NCBI GenBank assembly: GCA_900105895.1 | Contig: FNSH01000001.1 | Location: 1,189,501 to 1,253,500, forward strand | Length of the DNA stretch: 64,000 bases | Direction of reading: 5' to 3' | Source: Atopobium minutum | GTDB taxonomy: Bacteria > Actinomycetota > Coriobacteriia > Coriobacteriales > Atopobiaceae | Shown here: positions 63,187 to 64,000 of the stretch, in pieces | Layout: every line of letters starts with the position of its first letter | Numbering within the stretch: position 1 is the first letter of the stretch | Notes under the pieces: model-generated | The model's input: the letters and a program-made list of their open reading frames with translations, nothing else | The model's database searches: none | What the model was told of the DNA's origin: nothing | Position numbers and translations under genes: made by a program

Positions 63187-63204
63187 TGAGTACCGTATGA
63201 GTAC
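63187..63204 (+). repeat. Paired heptamer TGAGTAC-N4-TGAGTAC (right end)
   Basis: Two identical heptamers separated by CGTA, the inverse of the pair at 54854-54871. Spacer length and heptamers are the same at both ends of the element. Confidence 0.7.
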
Positions 63205-63257
63205 AGGCGATTTGGTCACTGCTAAAATAAGGCGCCACGAAAGCGCAGCTAGCAGCA

Positions 63258-63521
63258 TCACAGACCACGACAGCTCACGAATTTCCAGTCGATGGTAGGA
63301 TCGTTTCCGGCGGCTCCTTCGGCATCGGTGGCGGTGCTGGGATTGACGCCAAATACAATGAGCGGCTTTGAACCTGGCACACCTAACACAAACCGAACTG
63401 TGTCCTTGTCGCCCACCATAATCTTTTTACCGGGTTGTGCTTGGGCTAGCTTGGAAGCAAGCGCTTTGCGCACGGCTCGGACGGTCCAAGTATTTGTGCT
63501 GGTAGGTGCAATGGCAGACAT
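63258..63521 (-). pseudogene. Truncated DUF1643-like protein gene
   Basis: An 87-codon frame with the DUF1643 hallmark LIVFGVNPSTATD and NDPTID, which in complete members lies in the N-terminal half. The similarity stops after DPTID and the frame ends eleven codons later, so the C-terminal part is missing. A good AAGGAG site precedes ATG 63521. The break lies about 80 bp from the right-end heptamers, so insertion of the element, or a deletion linked to it, may have removed the rest. A naturally short protein is possible. Confidence 0.55.
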
Positions 63522-63658
63522 CTCAGCTCCTTGTTGATTGGGCGCATACCTGGATGGATACCGCTTTGTTTAAGTATGCGAGAGGCCATCAGCTGACATA
63601 ATAACACGGGAATAGTAAACTAACAGCAATACTATGCCCGCAAGAAAAGAGAACAGTC

Positions 63659-64000
63659 ATGTGTGAAGAAACTTCTACGCCCAGCAGGTATCTTGTCGAT
63701 AACCCCATTGAGCTTCAAGCAGAAACCAACTCTACTAAGCACGCTGATTCCCACATTGTAGTTGAGCCTCTTGCAGAAGAAGAGGTGGATTTTGAGACCT
63801 TTAGCAAGTCGGACTTTAGGGTTGTTAAGGTCAAAGAGTGCACGGCAGTTCCTAAGTCTAAAAAGCTGTTGAAGTTCGTGCTGGATGATGGCTCGGGAAC
63901 CGACCGCATTATTCTCTCTGGCATTCATGCACAGTATGAGCCTGAAGAGCTCGTAGGAAAGACCCTTGTTGCCATTGTTAATCTCCTGCCACGTCGTATG
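63659..64000 (+). CDS. tRNA-binding (EMAP/Trbp111-like) domain protein, 5' part
   Basis: The frame starts at ATG 63659 and runs off the window. After about 40 residues of leader the EMAP-II/MetG C-terminal OB-fold begins (FSKSDFRVVKVKECTAVP, SKKLLKFVLDDG, ILSGIHAQYEPEELVGKT). The same fold is fused to many methionyl-tRNA synthetases and also occurs as free Trbp111/CsaA-like proteins. Here no synthetase domain precedes it, so it is a free tRNA-binding protein unless the missing 3' part adds more. Confidence 0.85.
   Translation, partial: MCEETSTPSRYLVDNPIELQAETNSTKHADSHIVVEPLAEEEVDFETFSKSDFRVVKVKECTAVPKSKKLLKFVLDDGSGTDRIILSGIHAQYEPEELVGKTLVAIVNLLPRRM

Larger units (their letters stand above)
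54720..63260. mobile_element. Integrated accessory element of about 8.5 kb (boundaries approximate)
   Basis: A block with its own integrase, excisionase, repressor, RepA-like ATPase and RHH protein plus a restriction-modification operon lies between guaA and a truncated DUF1643-like gene. Base composition shifts sharply: the 58.2-61.9 kb part is clearly GC-rich, and the flanking cargo is less so. Paired heptamers in inverted orientation (54854-54871 and 63187-63204) sit just outside the outermost genes. I see no relaxase or virion gene, so it may be a mobilisable element or phage-satellite-like island that depends on a helper. No convincing direct-repeat att core was found. Confidence 0.7.

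Noticed and set aside
54759..63280. GCTCACGA shared by the left and right flanks of the element (54759 and 63273) as an att direct repeat
   Set aside because: Only 8 bp match and the flanking bases do not; a match of this size is expected by chance, and the left copy fits the operator pattern better.

Overview
The window looks like a low-to-mid GC chromosome of a saccharolytic, anaerobic actinobacterium of the class Coriobacteriia (Atopobium/Olsenella/Lancefieldella type). This rests on an unusual density of PTS transporters, split transketolases, phosphoketolase, a glycine/methionine-ended GroEL, an LCP wall-assembly protein, and a GC-rich mobile element with an Int/Xis pair. The taxon is inferred from gene content and codon style, not from a marker RNA. 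I see no rRNA, tRNA or CRISPR array.

Layout. 1-4102: end of an amino-acid ABC ATPase gene, a YtcJ-type amidohydrolase and glutamine-dependent NAD synthetase. 4184-9767 (minus): cassette 1, a PRD/EIIB/EIIA regulator, ascorbate-type EIIB and EIIC, and a split transketolase. 10043-12036: groES-groEL. 12299-16627: cassette 2, EIIA-EIIC-EIIB plus a second split transketolase. 16777-26144: cassette 3, a SorC-type regulator diverging from a lactonase-like PTE protein, a KGPDC-like decarboxylase, UlaE- and UlaF-like epimerases, an ascorbate-type PTS and phosphoketolase. 26330-28852 (minus): a broken histidine kinase gene, its response regulator and a small alarmone synthetase. 28989-35159: a ROK fructokinase diverging from cassette 4, a fructose-type PTS, two class II aldolases and an RpiR regulator. 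35238-42765: LacI regulator and cassette 5, a fructose-type PTS, a GatZ-like protein, a transaldolase-like aldolase and a third split transketolase. 43025-48038: cassette 6, a 6-phosphogluconate dehydrogenase, an ascorbate-type PTS, a UlaG-like lactonase and a divergent RpiR regulator. 48217-54557: a polyferredoxin, ychF, an LCP protein and guaA.

About 54.7-63.3 kb is an accessory element downstream of guaA. It carries a putative type II restriction-modification operon (HTH controller, unrecognised 544-aa protein, 5-methylcytosine methyltransferase), a GC-rich RepA-like ATPase/RHH/integrase/excisionase operon, a divergent repressor gene with three 16-bp operators between them, and a SAP-domain protein. 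Paired TGAGTAC heptamers lie in inverted orientation just beyond the outermost genes. Beyond it lie a truncated DUF1643-like gene and the start of a tRNA-binding-domain protein.

How the genes work together. Six sugar cassettes bring in a ketose, a lactone or a similar compound as its phosphate. They route it through lactonase, decarboxylase, epimerase, aldolase or transketolase steps into xylulose 5-phosphate, triose phosphate and acetyl phosphate. Cassettes 1, 2, 5 and 6 do not match a textbook pathway and are the best candidates for undescribed sugar catabolism.
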